A DNA stretch of 64,000 nucleotides from Trabulsiella odontotermitis (GTDB taxonomy: Bacteria; Pseudomonadota; Gammaproteobacteria; Enterobacterales; Enterobacteriaceae). The stretch covers positions 1 to 64,000 of the forward strand of contig NZ_LIFX01000015.1 in assembly GCF_001297775.1 (NCBI RefSeq), in the 5' to 3' direction. The notes under the pieces are model-generated. The model was not told where the DNA came from and searched no databases. It worked only from the letters and a program-made list of their open reading frames with translations. Positions 1 through 10,029 of the stretch are shown here, piece after piece. Positions within the stretch are counted from its first letter, which is position 1, and each line of letters opens with the position of its first letter. Made by a program: the position numbers and the translations under genes.

Positions 1-666
1 GCGCTGATGAAACAGCGTCAGGTGATGGTCTACACCCACGACTCCATCGGTCTGGGCGAAGACGGCCCGACCCACCAGCCGGTTGAGCAGATGGCGTCCC
101 TGCGCGTGACCCCGAACATGAGCCTGTGGCGTCCGTGCGACCAGGTGGAATCGGCGGTGGCGTGGAAATACGGTGTCGAGCGTCATGACGGCCCGACCGC
201 GCTGATTCTGTCCCGCCAGAACCTGGCGCAGCAGGAACGTACCGCGAAACAGCTGGCCGATATCGCCCGCGGCGGTTATGTGCTGAAAGACTGTGCCGGT
301 CAGCCGGAGCTTATCTTCATTGCCACCGGCTCTGAAGTGGAGCTGGCGGTGGCAGCCTGGGAAAAACTGTCTGCGGAAGGGGTGAAGGCGCGCGTGGTCT
401 CCATGCCGTCCACCGATGCGTTCGACAGACAGGATGCGGCATACCGTGAATCCGTACTGCCGAAAGCCGTTTCTGCCCGCGTGGCGGTGGAAGCGGGTAT
501 TGCGGATTACTGGTACAAGTACACCGGTCTGAACGGTGCTATCGTCGGGATGACCACCTTCGGTGAGTCTGCCCCGGCAGAGAAGCTGTTCGCGTTATAT
601 GGCTTCACGCCAGAAAACGTGGTGGCGCGAGCGAAAGCGCTACTGGCCACTCCATTACAGCAATAA
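1..666 (+). CDS. Transketolase, C-terminal part (5' end outside window)
   Basis: The reading frame is open from the first base and ends at 666, giving about 221 residues of the C-terminal half of a TktA/TktB-type transketolase (thiamine-diphosphate enzyme moving two-carbon ketol units between sugar phosphates). Visible landmarks are the pyrimidine-domain segment [35 protein letters not shown] and the C-terminal-domain stretch [14 protein letters not shown]. It resembles full-length housekeeping transketolases rather than split two-subunit forms, but the N-terminus cannot be seen. It ends 17 bp before the next gene, so it is probably the upstream member of a sugar catabolic operon and an extra paralogue of tktA/tktB. 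Confidence 0.93.
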   Translation, partial: ALMKQRQVMVYTHDSIGLGEDGPTHQPVEQMASLRVTPNMSLWRPCDQVESAVAWKYGVERHDGPTALILSRQNLAQQERTAKQLADIARGGYVLKDCAGQPELIFIATGSEVELAVAAWEKLSAEGVKARVVSMPSTDAFDRQDAAYRESVLPKAVSARVAVEAGIADYWYKYTGLNGAIVGMTTFGESAPAEKLFALYGFTPENVVARAKALLATPLQQ

Positions 667-683
667 GGGAGGGAAGGATCAGC

Positions 684-1532
684 ATGAACAAACTGGTTAT
701 TGGTGTGAATACCGCGATGTTTGACGGCGTCGATACCGACATCGCCTTCAGCACAATCCGTCAGGCCGGATTTCGCTATGTGGAGCTGGCGTACAACCAG
801 GGCTACGTGGGCGACATGCCACCGGAACTGTTTCAGGAAGGCAACGCACGCTACATCCGCGAGCTGCTGGAAAAACACGATCTGCGCACCCAGGCGCTGG
901 GCGCCACGATGAACATGGGCGCGCCGGATGCGGTTGCCCAGTTTACGCAACGCATCCAGTTTGCCAGCATGATTGGCGCGACCTGGATCAACATCTGCGT
1001 GGGCCGCAGTGCGGACCGGGCGCGCATCATCAACAACCTGCGCGAGCTGGCGCCGATTGCAGAAGCGCATCAGTGCGTGATCTGCCTGGAAAACGGCGGC
1101 GACCCGAATTACGACGTGTTCCGCCTGGCAGATGATGGCTTCGTGTTGCTGGACGCCATCGACAGCCCGGCCGTGGCGTTTAACGTGGATGCGGGCAACA
1201 TCGTATCGCTCTGCCCCGACGTCGACGCGATTGAAGAAGCCATCAACATGCTGCCCGGCGCGCAACACTGCCACCTGAAAGATCTTGAAGTACGCGACGG
1301 TGAAGTGCATTTCACGCCGATGGGCCAGGGTCAGCTGAATTATGTCCCTATGCTGAAAGCCCTTGAGGCGCGCGCGATCCCGTGCAGCCTGGAAATTCCG
1401 TTACGAATGCACCGTCAGCGTGACAGTTATCCGGTGCGTGCCGGTGCGCCCGTCGATCCGGCACGCAGCCTTGACGTTCTGATTCAGTCCCGGGAGGCTC
1501 TGGAAAGAATGACAGGTTACAGCGTGAGTTAA
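684..1532 (+). CDS. Sugar phosphate isomerase/epimerase (hydroxypyruvate-isomerase-like TIM barrel)
   Basis: A 282-aa protein of the xylose-isomerase-like/AP-endonuclease-2 TIM-barrel superfamily. Residues matching the family's divalent-metal ligands are E136 (CLENGGD), D169 (NVDAGN), H197 (HCHLKD) and E237 (CSLEIPL), so the active site looks intact. The ATG at 684 follows a purine-rich ribosome site (GGGAGGGAAGGA) and lies 17 bp after the transketolase stop, suggesting one transcript. The exact reaction cannot be read from sequence: an isomerase or epimerase for a ketose, its phosphate, or hydroxypyruvate/tartronate semialdehyde are all possible. Confidence 0.82.
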   Translation: MNKLVIGVNTAMFDGVDTDIAFSTIRQAGFRYVELAYNQGYVGDMPPELFQEGNARYIRELLEKHDLRTQALGATMNMGAPDAVAQFTQRIQFASMIGATWINICVGRSADRARIINNLRELAPIAEAHQCVICLENGGDPNYDVFRLADDGFVLLDAIDSPAVAFNVDAGNIVSLCPDVDAIEEAINMLPGAQHCHLKDLEVRDGEVHFTPMGQGQLNYVPMLKALEARAIPCSLEIPLRMHRQRDSYPVRAGAPVDPARSLDVLIQSREALERMTGYSVS

Positions 1533-1897
1533 AGAAATAGACAACGACGCTCATCACGACATTCAGATAATAACGTGATGAATGACATGTTGAGCGTTAT
1601 TTGTCTGTTCGTTACAGCGTGAATATTTATTTTCCCTGCAAACTTATTTTGACCGGGAAACAGATTTCTATTGCCATGAAAAATATCAAAAAAAACCTGA
1701 AGCGTATTTTTCATGTTATGTGATTAAGCTCTCATATAGTTATTTGTCATTATGCTGTTATATAATTAACAAAAGAACATACATAGTTCTTTTGTTCACT
1801 AAAACAAAAAAACAAGTAACATCAATAGAGTACTTAAGCTTCATTGGTTAATTGCGTTTATTTCTAATAACGTTCCCTATTAAACTGAAGGTTAATT
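1533..1897 (+). promoter_or_regulatory. AT-rich intergenic region with a perfect inverted repeat
   Basis: This 365-bp gap has no convincing gene. It is strongly AT-rich and carries a perfect inverted repeat, AAAAGAAC at 1771-1778 and GTTCTTTT at 1786-1793 with a 7-bp spacer, followed by a further TGTTC. The repeat is about 105 bp upstream of the MFS transporter start, a plausible place for an operator. The regulator is unknown. The gap suggests that the transporter and dehydrogenase are transcribed from their own promoter rather than only by read-through. Confidence 0.45.
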
Positions 1898-3220
1898 ATG
1901 TCTCACTCTACAATTACGCCACCATCAAACGCACAGAAACCAACGAATTTCCGCTGGGTTATCTTTGCAACGATGTTCTTCTTATTAGCGGTTAACCTCA
2001 TGGACCGTATTACACTGTCTATCGGGATGCCGTATATCAAAGAAGAATTTAATCTTTCACCCACCACACAGGGGTTGATTCTCAGCAGTTTCTTCTGGTC
2101 TTACGCATTATTACAGGTTCCCGGCGGCTGGTTGCTCGATCGCTTCGGACCACGAAAAGTGATCACCGGCGCACTGTTCGGCTGGGGATTCTTCCAGGCG
2201 ATTATCGGTCTTGCCAGCGGCGGGATCAGCCTGATCCTGGCTCGTATCGGCCTGGGTGTCATGGAAGCGCCGGTTTCACCAAGCGGTGCAAAACTGAGCT
2301 CAACCTGGCTGACCCAGTCTGAAAGAGGCCGCGGCGCGGTCATCATGGACTCCGGCAGCCCGCTCGGCGTCGCCCTCGGCGGCATCATCGTTGCGCACCT
2401 GATTGTCATGTTCGACTCCTGGCGCGTGACCTTCGTGATCGTCGGTTTGTTCACCATGTTATTAGGCTTCCTGGCCTGGAAAGTCCTGCGTGACCGCCCG
2501 TCTGAACACCCGAGCGTGGATCAGAGAGAGGTCGAGTATATCGCTGCAGGGAATGCGGTCAGCGCCTCGGGTACTGACGATACCGCACCGACCAAAGGGC
2601 TCGGTATCAGCTGGTTCACCATGATTGCCATCATGGTCGGCCGTGCCTCCTGGGGTATGGTCTACTGGGGACTGCTCACCTGGGGCCCGAGCTATCTGGC
2701 GCAGGCGCAACACCTTGAACTGGCGGCCATCGGTAACTCCACGTTCCTGATCTTCATCATGGGGACGCTCGGTTGCCTGTTCAGCGGTTTCTTCGTGGAT
2801 TTCCTGGTGAAAAGAGGCATCACCCATAACGTGGCGCTGAAAACACTGCTGTCACTTTCCGGGATTGTCGGGCTGGGGTCACTGTACGCGCTGGCGACAA
2901 TCACCGACCCAACCATCGCCGTTGGTCTGCTGGCGGTTGCCGCCTTCTTTATGATGTTTGGCAGCCTGTACTGGAGTTTCCCGGCGATTCTGGCACCGAA
3001 AGATCGTGTCGGTATGGTGGGTGGATTAATGAACATGGCGAACAGCTGCGCAGGGATCCTGGTTCCGATTCTGGTCGGTGTCATCCTGCAGGCCACCGGC
3101 AGCTATGAAAGCGTGCTGGTCTACTTCGCCGTCTGTGCCGGTTTCTATACCGTCGGCACGCTGTGCATCAACTTCAACAAATTGCCAGTAAAAAACAGTC
3201 AGTTATCGTTCCAGAAATAA
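1898..3220 (+). CDS. MFS transporter, anion:cation symporter (ACS) type
   Basis: A 440-aa inner-membrane protein with about 12 hydrophobic segments and a central cytoplasmic loop near residues 200-230. It resembles the ACS branch of the major facilitator superfamily, which includes hexuronate, glucarate and galactonate transporters. Visible motifs are NLMDRITLSIGMPYI in helix 1 and the loop-2/3 signature GWLLDRFGPRK. The ATG at 1898 follows ACTGAAGG. It lies 16 bp upstream of the 2-hydroxyacid dehydrogenase and probably forms an operon with it. The substrate is most likely a sugar acid or other hydroxy acid, by family and context only. Confidence 0.85.
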   Translation: MSHSTITPPSNAQKPTNFRWVIFATMFFLLAVNLMDRITLSIGMPYIKEEFNLSPTTQGLILSSFFWSYALLQVPGGWLLDRFGPRKVITGALFGWGFFQAIIGLASGGISLILARIGLGVMEAPVSPSGAKLSSTWLTQSERGRGAVIMDSGSPLGVALGGIIVAHLIVMFDSWRVTFVIVGLFTMLLGFLAWKVLRDRPSEHPSVDQREVEYIAAGNAVSASGTDDTAPTKGLGISWFTMIAIMVGRASWGMVYWGLLTWGPSYLAQAQHLELAAIGNSTFLIFIMGTLGCLFSGFFVDFLVKRGITHNVALKTLLSLSGIVGLGSLYALATITDPTIAVGLLAVAAFFMMFGSLYWSFPAILAPKDRVGMVGGLMNMANSCAGILVPILVGVILQATGSYESVLVYFAVCAGFYTVGTLCINFNKLPVKNSQLSFQK

Positions 3221-3236
3221 TAAAGAGGATGTCGAG

Positions 3237-4178
3237 ATGTCTGCTGTGATATTACGCGTTGATAAAGTCCCGGATAGCTTAGCGGAACAATTAGCGCGGG
3301 ATTACACGCTGTACGAATATAACAAACTGTCTGCGGAACAATTAAGCGCCATTGCCGGGGAAATTGAGGTGATTCTGGCCAGCGGGGAATCGAAGGTGGA
3401 AGCCTCGCTGATTGAGCAATTACCGGCTTTAAAATTGATTGCTGTATTTGGTGTCGGTTATGACGGCGTGGATATCCACGCCGCTTTCCGCCGAAATATT
3501 CAGGTCACCAATACACCTGACGTTTTAACCGACGATGTTGCGGATCTCGGCATTGCTTTAATGCTGAACGTCTCGCGGCAGATCATCGGCGCACAGCGGT
3601 TTATCGAGCGGGGAGACTGGCCGTTCGGCGCTTACCCGCCATCAACGAAAGTCAGTGGCAGTCGCCTGGGCATTGTTGGCTACGGGCGCATCGGGCGGGC
3701 GGTGGCGCAGAGGGCGAAGGGTTTCGCCATGCGCATCGGCTGTTTTGACCGCTATCCGGTCGAAAGCGAAGACGTCGTTTTTTACCCCACGCTGGTGGAG
3801 CTGGCGAAAAACAGCGACGTATTAATGGTCTGCGCCAGCGCAGGCAAGGAGAGTGCAAAACTGATTAGCCGCGATGTCCTGGCGGCACTGGGCAGTAACG
3901 GCATTTTAATCAACATCGCCCGTGGAAGCGTGGTGGATGAAGACGCGCTGGTCGATGCGATCACCACCGGTACGCTTGGCGGCGCAGGCATTGACGTGTT
4001 TGCTAACGAACCGCATGTGCCGCGCGAATTGCTGAATCGCGATAACGTCGTCGTCACACCGCATACCGGCAGCGCAACCCGCGCCACACGGGCCGCGATG
4101 GCAAAACTGGTGATAGATAACATTGCCGCGTTTAATGCCGGGAAGCCTCTGCTGACGCCGGTACCCCAACCGAAATAA
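3237..4178 (+). CDS. D-isomer-specific 2-hydroxyacid dehydrogenase (hydroxypyruvate/glyoxylate reductase type)
   Basis: A 313-aa NAD(P)-dependent dehydrogenase of the D-2-hydroxyacid family. The Rossmann dinucleotide motif is G148-Y-G150-R-I-G153, and the catalytic triad is present as R229 (NIARGS), E258 (ANEPHVP) and H276 (TPHTGSA). Length and motifs suit GhrB-like hydroxypyruvate/glyoxylate reductases. The start at 3237 is preceded by AAAGAGGATG and lies 16 bp after the transporter. Beside a transketolase and TIM-barrel isomerases, it may reduce a 2-keto acid intermediate such as hydroxypyruvate; the substrate is inferred. Confidence 0.88.
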   Translation: MSAVILRVDKVPDSLAEQLARDYTLYEYNKLSAEQLSAIAGEIEVILASGESKVEASLIEQLPALKLIAVFGVGYDGVDIHAAFRRNIQVTNTPDVLTDDVADLGIALMLNVSRQIIGAQRFIERGDWPFGAYPPSTKVSGSRLGIVGYGRIGRAVAQRAKGFAMRIGCFDRYPVESEDVVFYPTLVELAKNSDVLMVCASAGKESAKLISRDVLAALGSNGILINIARGSVVDEDALVDAITTGTLGGAGIDVFANEPHVPRELLNRDNVVVTPHTGSATRATRAAMAKLVIDNIAAFNAGKPLLTPVPQPK

Positions 4179-4222
4179 CCCCCTCATCCGTGCCTGTTTT
4201 TGCAGGCACGGATTTTTCCCTT

Positions 4223-5119
4223 TTACGCGTCCTGCATCGCCGTCTGTAAAAACGCCCGGCACTGTCTTTCGTTATCCCACAAATCATCCTGTTCCGTGGT
4301 ACGCATTTCAACAGCAATGGAAATCGGGCCGAGTTCCTGCGGCAACGGCAGACTCAGCGCGGTACGGATAATCTCTGCGGCAATGCGTGGCGTCAGAAAA
4401 CCCGGTTCGCCGAATTTCATGTGGTAGTCGCCATAACCTTCCGCTTTTGGATCGAGAATGGCGTTGGCGAGATGCAGTTGAGAAATTAACGGTGCGGCGA
4501 GCCGCAACGATTCCGTCAGATCTTCCTCGTTCAGCGCGACATGGGCGCTGTCCCAGGCAAGGTACAGTTTCGGGCAATCTTTACGCAGCTGCGTCATCCA
4601 CGCCACCGTTTCGTCCGTCGGGCCAATCAGCTGGCATTTGTGAGCGAAACGATCGAGCGGCTCCACCTGCATCAACATCGTCGGGTACTGCTTAATCTCT
4701 TCGCCGATTCTAACCAGCGCCTCGCCAAATCCTTTTTTCGCCTCTTCCCGACGCGCGTCGCCAGGATCACTGCCGCTCACCAGCGACAGTTTTGTGGTGC
4801 CGCACGCCGCCGCCAGATGCACCAGCTCACAGGCGCGCCGGATGGATTTCTCCCGCAGCGCGCTGTCCAGGCTGCTGAGATTCAGGTTGTCTCTGAGTAA
4901 TTCAAAGGTCAGCCATTGAGTGACATGCAGATGGTATTGTTCCGCGATAGCGCGGATAGCCTTTGCAATGTCGGGTTGTTTAATAATGCCGGTCTCAAAC
5001 CCCTGATAATAATCGGTGGCCGCTACCTGCCGGATGACCTGCAGGATAGCGTTTTCATCATCAGCCAGTGGGAAGAAAAGTTCGGCAATATGTGCGGATG
5101 GATACAATGTTGTTTTCAT
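4223..5119 (-). CDS. Sugar phosphate isomerase/epimerase, second paralogue
   Basis: A 298-aa xylose-isomerase-like TIM-barrel protein on the opposite strand, converging on the dehydrogenase with a 44-bp gap. Candidate metal ligands are E153 (MQVEPLD), D190 (LAWDSAHV), H216 (QLHLANA) and E271 (IAVEMRT). It is divergent from the 684-1532 paralogue, so the two probably act on different intermediates. The start is preceded on its strand by CAGGAGGCAGTG, a good ribosome site. Its substrate is unknown. It shares an AT-rich upstream region with the divergent ppc gene. Confidence 0.8.
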   Translation of the reverse strand: MKTTLYPSAHIAELFFPLADDENAILQVIRQVAATDYYQGFETGIIKQPDIAKAIRAIAEQYHLHVTQWLTFELLRDNLNLSSLDSALREKSIRRACELVHLAAACGTTKLSLVSGSDPGDARREEAKKGFGEALVRIGEEIKQYPTMLMQVEPLDRFAHKCQLIGPTDETVAWMTQLRKDCPKLYLAWDSAHVALNEEDLTESLRLAAPLISQLHLANAILDPKAEGYGDYHMKFGEPGFLTPRIAAEIIRTALSLPLPQELGPISIAVEMRTTEQDDLWDNERQCRAFLQTAMQDA

Positions 5120-5516
5120 GGTGCGGTCACTGCCTCCTGGTGTAATCAGTTTGCATTTTTATGAGATTATATCGCACCATTGAACATATGATCACAATAA
5201 GAACACTAGAACATTTATAATTTTGATCACGATCGTATGTGTGATAAAACGCCCGGCACTCAAACGGTTATCGCCCTGTGGCGAGACACAAAAACCCGTG
5301 ATCCTGTTCACATTTCTATAAGCATTACTTATCTGACACAACTCAAATTAACTTTTGCAAATTCCCCGCTTTTTTTCGGCTGCTGAAGCGTTTTCGCAGC
5401 AATTGACGTGGGGGTGTTTACGTGGCTTTATAAAAGACGGGGTCTTTTTGCCGGGCGTCCAGGTTCACGGGCGACAGGCATAACAAAATAAAATGAGATG
5501 GGGTGTCTGGGGTAAC
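5120..5516. promoter_or_regulatory. Divergent intergenic region between the isomerase gene and ppc
   Basis: This roughly 400-bp region separates two divergent genes and holds no supported ORF. Its isomerase-proximal part is AT-rich and has three copies of GAACA (5182, 5201 and 5209) plus two TGATCAC motifs. The GAACA words resemble half of the inverted repeat upstream of the MFS gene, so a common regulator is possible. The ppc-proximal 150 bp is GC-richer and presumably holds the ppc promoter; no confident -35/-10 pair was assigned. Confidence 0.4.
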
Positions 5517-8168
5517 ATGAACGAACAATATTCCGCTTTGCGTAGTAATGTCAGTATGCTCGGCAAATTACTGGGCGACACAATTAAAGATGCACTCGGT
5601 GAAAACATTCTTGATCGTGTCGAAACCATTCGTAAGCTGTCAAAATCGTCCCGCGCGGGTAATGAAGCTAACCGTCAGGAACTGCTCACTACGTTGCAAA
5701 ATCTGTCGAACGACGAGCTGTTACCCGTCGCGCGCGCCTTCAGCCAGTTTCTGAATCTGGCCAATACCGCCGAGCAGTATCACAGCATTTCGCCGAAAGG
5801 CGAGGCCGCCAGCAATCCGGAAGTGATTGCCCGTACGCTGCGCAAGCTCAAAGACCAACCCGATCTCACCGAAGACACCATTAAAAAAGCCGTTGAGTCG
5901 CTGTCACTGGAACTGGTGCTCACCGCGCACCCGACCGAAATCACGCGTCGTACGCTGATCCATAAAATGGTCGAAGTGAACACCTGCCTGAAGCAGCTCG
6001 ACAACAAAGATATCGCCGATTATGAACGCCACCAGCTGATGCGCCGTTTGCGCCAGTTGATTGCCCAGTCCTGGCACACCGATGAAATCCGTAAATACCG
6101 CCCGAGCCCGGTGGATGAAGCCAAATGGGGCTTTGCGGTGGTGGAAAATAGCCTGTGGGAAGGGGTGCCGAACTACCTGCGTGAGCTGAACGAACAGCTT
6201 GAAGAACACCTGAATTATCGCCTGCCGGTGGATTTCGTGCCGGTGCGCTTTACCTCCTGGATGGGCGGCGATCGCGACGGCAACCCGAACGTCACTGCCG
6301 ATATCACCCGTCATGTGCTGCTGCTGAGCCGCTGGAAGGCTACCGACCTGTTCCTGAAAGACATTCAGTTGCTCATTTCCGAACTGTCGATGGTTGACTG
6401 TACCGACGAACTGCGCGCGCTGGTTGGCGAAGAAGGCGCGACCGAGCCTTACCGCTATCTGATGAAAAAAATGCGCAGCCAGTTGATGGCGACGCAGTCC
6501 TGGCTGGAAGCGCGCCTGAAGGGCGAGAAATTGCCGAAACCGGCCGGATTACTGACGCAAAACGAGCAACTTTGGGACCCGCTGTATGCCTGCTACCGGT
6601 CTCTGCAGGCCTGCGGCATGGGGATCATCGCCAACGGCGAATTGCTCGACACGCTGCGCCGCGTGAAGTGTTTTGGCGTACCGCTGGTGCGTATTGATAT
6701 CCGTCAGGAAAGCACCCGCCACACCGAAGCGCTGGGCGAGCTGACCCGTTACCTTGGTATTGGCGACTACGAAAGCTGGTCAGAAGCTGACAAACAAGCG
6801 TTCCTGATCCGCGAACTGAATTCCAAACGTCCGCTGCTGCCTCGCCAGTGGGAGCCAAGCGACGACACCCGCGAAGTGCTGGAAACCTGCCAGGTAATTG
6901 CCGAAGCGCCACGCGGCTCCATCGCGGCATATGTTATCTCTATGGCGAAAACACCGTCTGACGTACTGGCGGTGCATCTGCTGTTGAAAGAAGCGGGGAT
7001 CGGCTTTGCGCTGCCGGTTGCACCGCTGTTCGAAACCCTCGACGACCTGAACAACGCCAACGACGTGATGACCCAGTTGCTCAACATTGACTGGTATCGC
7101 GGCTTTATTCAGGGCAAACAGATGGTGATGATTGGCTATTCCGACTCCGCGAAAGATGCTGGCGTGATGGCCGCTTCCTGGGCGCAGTATCAGGCGCAGG
7201 ACGCGTTAATCAAAACCTGTGAAAAAGCGGGCATTGAACTGACGCTGTTCCACGGTCGCGGCGGCTCGATTGGTCGTGGCGGCGCGCCAGCACATGCGGC
7301 GCTGCTCTCACAACCGCCGGGCAGCCTGAAAGGCGGTCTGCGCGTGACCGAGCAGGGTGAGATGATCCGCTTTAAATACGGTCTGCCGGAAGTCACCATC
7401 AGCAGCCTGTCGCTTTACACCGGCGCGATTCTGGAAGCCAACCTGCTGCCGCCGCCGGAACCGAAAGCGGAATGGCGCCACATCATGGACGAACTGTCTG
7501 ACATCTCCTGCGAGATGTATCGCGGCTACGTGCGTGAAAACAAAGATTTCGTCCCCTACTTCCGTTCGGCAACGCCGGAACAGGAGCTGGGCAAACTGCC
7601 GCTCGGCTCGCGCCCGGCGAAACGTCGTCCGACCGGCGGTGTGGAATCCCTGCGCGCCATTCCGTGGATCTTCGCCTGGACGCAGAACCGCCTGATGCTG
7701 CCAGCCTGGCTTGGCGCGGGCGCCGCGTTGCAAAAAGTGGTTGAAGACGGCAAGCAGAGCGAACTGGAAACCATGTGCCGCGACTGGCCGTTCTTCTCGA
7801 CCCGTCTCGGCATGCTGGAGATGGTTTTCTCCAAAGCGGACCTGTGGCTGGCAGAGTATTACGATCAACGTCTGGTGAAACCGGAGCTGTGGGGGCTGGG
7901 CACAGAGCTGCGTAAGCTGCTGGAAGCTGACATCAAAGTGGTGCTGGCCATCGCCAACGATGCGCACCTGATGGCTGATCTGCCGTGGATTGCCGAGTCC
8001 ATCCAGTTACGTAACATCTACACTGACCCGCTGAACGTCCTGCAGGCAGAACTGTTGCACCGTTCACGCCTGAGCGAGGAGAAAGGCAATGCGCCGGATC
8101 CCCGCGTCGAACAGGCGCTGATGGTGACGATTGCCGGGGTCGCAGCGGGTATGCGTAACACCGGCTGA
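5517..8168 (+). CDS. ppc: Phosphoenolpyruvate carboxylase
   Basis: An 883-aa cytosolic enzyme that carboxylates phosphoenolpyruvate to oxaloacetate, the main anaplerotic reaction on sugars. Diagnostic motifs are [14 protein letters not shown] with catalytic H138, [10 protein letters not shown], the catalytic loop [11 protein letters not shown] and the invariant C-terminus RNTG. I chose the ATG at 5517 ([10 protein letters not shown]) because it reproduces the E. coli protein end to end. An in-frame ATG at 5493 would add eight residues not found in the family. In E. coli argE lies just upstream; here a sugar cluster does. Confidence 0.98.
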   Translation: MNEQYSALRSNVSMLGKLLGDTIKDALGENILDRVETIRKLSKSSRAGNEANRQELLTTLQNLSNDELLPVARAFSQFLNLANTAEQYHSISPKGEAASNPEVIARTLRKLKDQPDLTEDTIKKAVESLSLELVLTAHPTEITRRTLIHKMVEVNTCLKQLDNKDIADYERHQLMRRLRQLIAQSWHTDEIRKYRPSPVDEAKWGFAVVENSLWEGVPNYLRELNEQLEEHLNYRLPVDFVPVRFTSWMGGDRDGNPNVTADITRHVLLLSRWKATDLFLKDIQLLISELSMVDCTDELRALVGEEGATEPYRYLMKKMRSQLMATQSWLEARLKGEKLPKPAGLLTQNEQLWDPLYACYRSLQACGMGIIANGELLDTLRRVKCFGVPLVRIDIRQESTRHTEALGELTRYLGIGDYESWSEADKQAFLIRELNSKRPLLPRQWEPSDDTREVLETCQVIAEAPRGSIAAYVISMAKTPSDVLAVHLLLKEAGIGFALPVAPLFETLDDLNNANDVMTQLLNIDWYRGFIQGKQMVMIGYSDSAKDAGVMAASWAQYQAQDALIKTCEKAGIELTLFHGRGGSIGRGGAPAHAALLSQPPGSLKGGLRVTEQGEMIRFKYGLPEVTISSLSLYTGAILEANLLPPPEPKAEWRHIMDELSDISCEMYRGYVRENKDFVPYFRSATPEQELGKLPLGSRPAKRRPTGGVESLRAIPWIFAWTQNRLMLPAWLGAGAALQKVVEDGKQSELETMCRDWPFFSTRLGMLEMVFSKADLWLAEYYDQRLVKPELWGLGTELRKLLEADIKVVLAIANDAHLMADLPWIAESIQLRNIYTDPLNVLQAELLHRSRLSEEKGNAPDPRVEQALMVTIAGVAAGMRNTG

Positions 8169-8188
8169 TTGACGCTGTTTACTAAAAG

Positions 8189-8213
8189 GGCCACACCTTG
8201 TGTGGCCTTTTTT
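8189..8213 (+). terminator. Rho-independent terminator of ppc
   Basis: A perfect 8-bp stem GGCCACAC (8189-8196) and GTGTGGCC (8200-8207) with a CTT loop, followed by six T residues. It lies about 20 bp after the ppc stop codon. Confidence 0.9.
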
Positions 8214-8261
8214 GATCGCAACAGGTAAGGTTTCCTCGTCGCAACAGGAAGGAGAACACTC

Positions 8262-9122
8262 ATGAGCCACGATATCAGCTATCTCCTGACACGGATCATC
8301 AACAACCCTACGCTGCTGCGCCATGTCTTTTTTGCCAGTACCACTGGCGCAATTCCTGACGTTGCGTATCAGGTTCCTTTCCCTCGCCTTGAGCTGGTCA
8401 TCGAAGGCCAGTTGCTGGATTCCGGCATCGTCGGGGAACAGGCGCTGATGAGCGAAAACGATGTGCTGTTTGTGCCCGCTGGTGGCTGGAATTTCCCGCA
8501 ATGGCGCGAACCGGCCACCACGTTAAGCATCTTATTTGGCAAACAGCAGCTCGGTTTTAGTGTTCAGCACTGGGACGGCGCGATACTGCATAACCTGAAT
8601 AAAGAGAACGTCGCCCGTCGCGGGCCGCGCGTGGGCTCCTTTTTACTGCAGGCGCTTAATGAAATGCTGATGCAGCCGCATGAGCAATCTACAGCCCGGC
8701 TAATCATTGCCAGCCTGCTGAGCCATTGCACCGATCTGCTGGGCAGCCAGATACAGACGGCGTCGCGCAGCCAGGCGCTGTTCGAAGCCATTCGCGAACA
8801 TATCGACACCCACTACGCGTCGCCGCTCACCCGCGAGTCAGTCGCGCAGGCGTTTTATATCTCGCCCAATTATCTGTCGCACCTGTTTCAGAAAAGCGGC
8901 GTGATGGGGTTTAACGAGTATCTGAACCATACGCGTCTGGAACATGCCAGAGCGTTGCTGAAAGGCTATGACCTGAAAGTAAAAGAGGTGGCGCATGCCT
9001 GCGGCTTTGTCGACAGCAACTATTTCTGCCGCTTGTTCCGTAAAAATACCGAACGGTCACCGTCTGAGTATCGTCGCCAGTACCATAGTCAGTTGACGGA
9101 AAAGAAACCCACCGCGGAATGA
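8262..9122 (+). CDS. yijO: AraC/XylS-family transcriptional regulator YijO
   Basis: A 286-aa regulator with an N-terminal cupin-like half and a C-terminal AraC double helix-turn-helix (about residues 175-275). The second-helix signature VKEVAHACGFVDSNYFCRLFRKNTERSPSEYRRQ is clearly visible in the translation. The ATG at 8262 follows GGAAGGAGAAC. It matches E. coli YijO closely and keeps its place next to ppc. In E. coli the frw PTS and pflCD genes follow; here fsaB follows directly. Target genes are not known; fsaB is a candidate by proximity. Confidence 0.88.
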   Translation: MSHDISYLLTRIINNPTLLRHVFFASTTGAIPDVAYQVPFPRLELVIEGQLLDSGIVGEQALMSENDVLFVPAGGWNFPQWREPATTLSILFGKQQLGFSVQHWDGAILHNLNKENVARRGPRVGSFLLQALNEMLMQPHEQSTARLIIASLLSHCTDLLGSQIQTASRSQALFEAIREHIDTHYASPLTRESVAQAFYISPNYLSHLFQKSGVMGFNEYLNHTRLEHARALLKGYDLKVKEVAHACGFVDSNYFCRLFRKNTERSPSEYRRQYHSQLTEKKPTAE

Positions 9123-9357
9123 GTTAACTGGCGGGAAGAGGAAAACGCGATTCACTGGATTTTTGTACGCTTGCGGGTTAAACCCGCCAGACTTTGATTC
9201 TCTCACCTCTCTGTTCATCATGGCTTTCCATGAATTGTGATCCACATCTCATTTCCCTTTGGATATTACATTTGTCCAGCGCATGGCAGATTTGTCAGAT
9301 AGCGGGAGAACGCCCGCCGTCCTATCCTGTCTGCATCACTATTGAAGGGGAAATATC

Positions 9358-10020
9358 ATGGAACTCTATCTCGATACCGCGAACGTCGCCGAAGTTGAAC
9401 GCCTTGCCCGTATTTATCCGCTGGCCGGGGTTACCACTAACCCGAGCATTGTTGCCGCCGGTAAAGTGCCAGTGTGGGAACTGCTGCCCCGGCTGCAAAA
9501 CGCGGTCGGCGAAAAGGGAACATTGTTTGCCCAGACCATGAGTCGTGACGCCGCAGGCATGGTCGCCGAAGCCAAACGACTGAATAATGCGCTGCCGGGC
9601 ATCATCGTAAAAATTCCGGTGACTGCGGAAGGGCTGGCGGCGATCAAACAGCTGAAAAGCGAAGGTATCCCGACGCTCGGCACGGCGGTGTATAGCGCTG
9701 CTCAGGGGCTGCTGGCTGCGCTGGCGGGGGCAAAATATGTCGCGCCTTACGTCAACCGCGTGGATGCGCAGGGCGGCAGTGGTATTCAGATGGTGCAGGA
9801 ACTGCAGACACTGCTGGCGCTTCATGCTCCGCAAAGCAAAGTGCTGGCCGCCAGTTTCAAAACGCCACGCCAGGCGCTCGACTGTTTACTCGCTGGCTGC
9901 GAAGCAATCACCCTCCCCTTAGATGTAGCGCAACAAATGCTCGGCACGCCTGCGGTAGAGTCGGCTATTGAGAAATTTGAGCAGGACTGGAAAAACGCAT
10001 TTGGCAATCTCAACCTTTAA
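9358..10020 (+). CDS. fsaB: Fructose-6-phosphate aldolase
   Basis: A 220-aa class I aldolase of the small transaldolase/TalC subfamily, cleaving fructose 6-phosphate to dihydroxyacetone and glyceraldehyde 3-phosphate. The Schiff-base lysine is K85 in GIIVKIPVT, with D6 (YLDTAN) and N28 (TTNPS) also present. The ATG follows GAAGGGGAAATATC. It is 9 bp upstream of gldA, so the pair is probably co-transcribed: FsaB makes or uses dihydroxyacetone, which GldA interconverts with glycerol. Confidence 0.93.
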   Translation: MELYLDTANVAEVERLARIYPLAGVTTNPSIVAAGKVPVWELLPRLQNAVGEKGTLFAQTMSRDAAGMVAEAKRLNNALPGIIVKIPVTAEGLAAIKQLKSEGIPTLGTAVYSAAQGLLAALAGAKYVAPYVNRVDAQGGSGIQMVQELQTLLALHAPQSKVLAASFKTPRQALDCLLAGCEAITLPLDVAQQMLGTPAVESAIEKFEQDWKNAFGNLNL

Positions 10021-10029
10021 GGAGTGAGT

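Noticed and set aside
507..1310. Long open frame opposite the hydroxypyruvate-isomerase-like gene
   Set aside because: It lies fully antisense to a well-supported gene and its translation is a low-complexity R/H/A/V-rich product of codon bias. The same applies to long antisense frames at 7308-7967, 21348-22334, 25288-26601, 44030-45136, 46424-47455 and 59798-61006.
5493..5516. Upstream ATG for ppc
   Set aside because: It would add MRWGVWGN, absent from the family. The ATG at 5517 gives the usual 883-aa protein.
9173..9187. GCGGGTTAAACCCGC palindrome upstream of fsaB as an operator
   Set aside because: It is a perfect short palindrome, but it lies just after yijO without a T-run or a clear promoter link. 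It could equally be a 3' stabilising hairpin, so no regulator was assigned.
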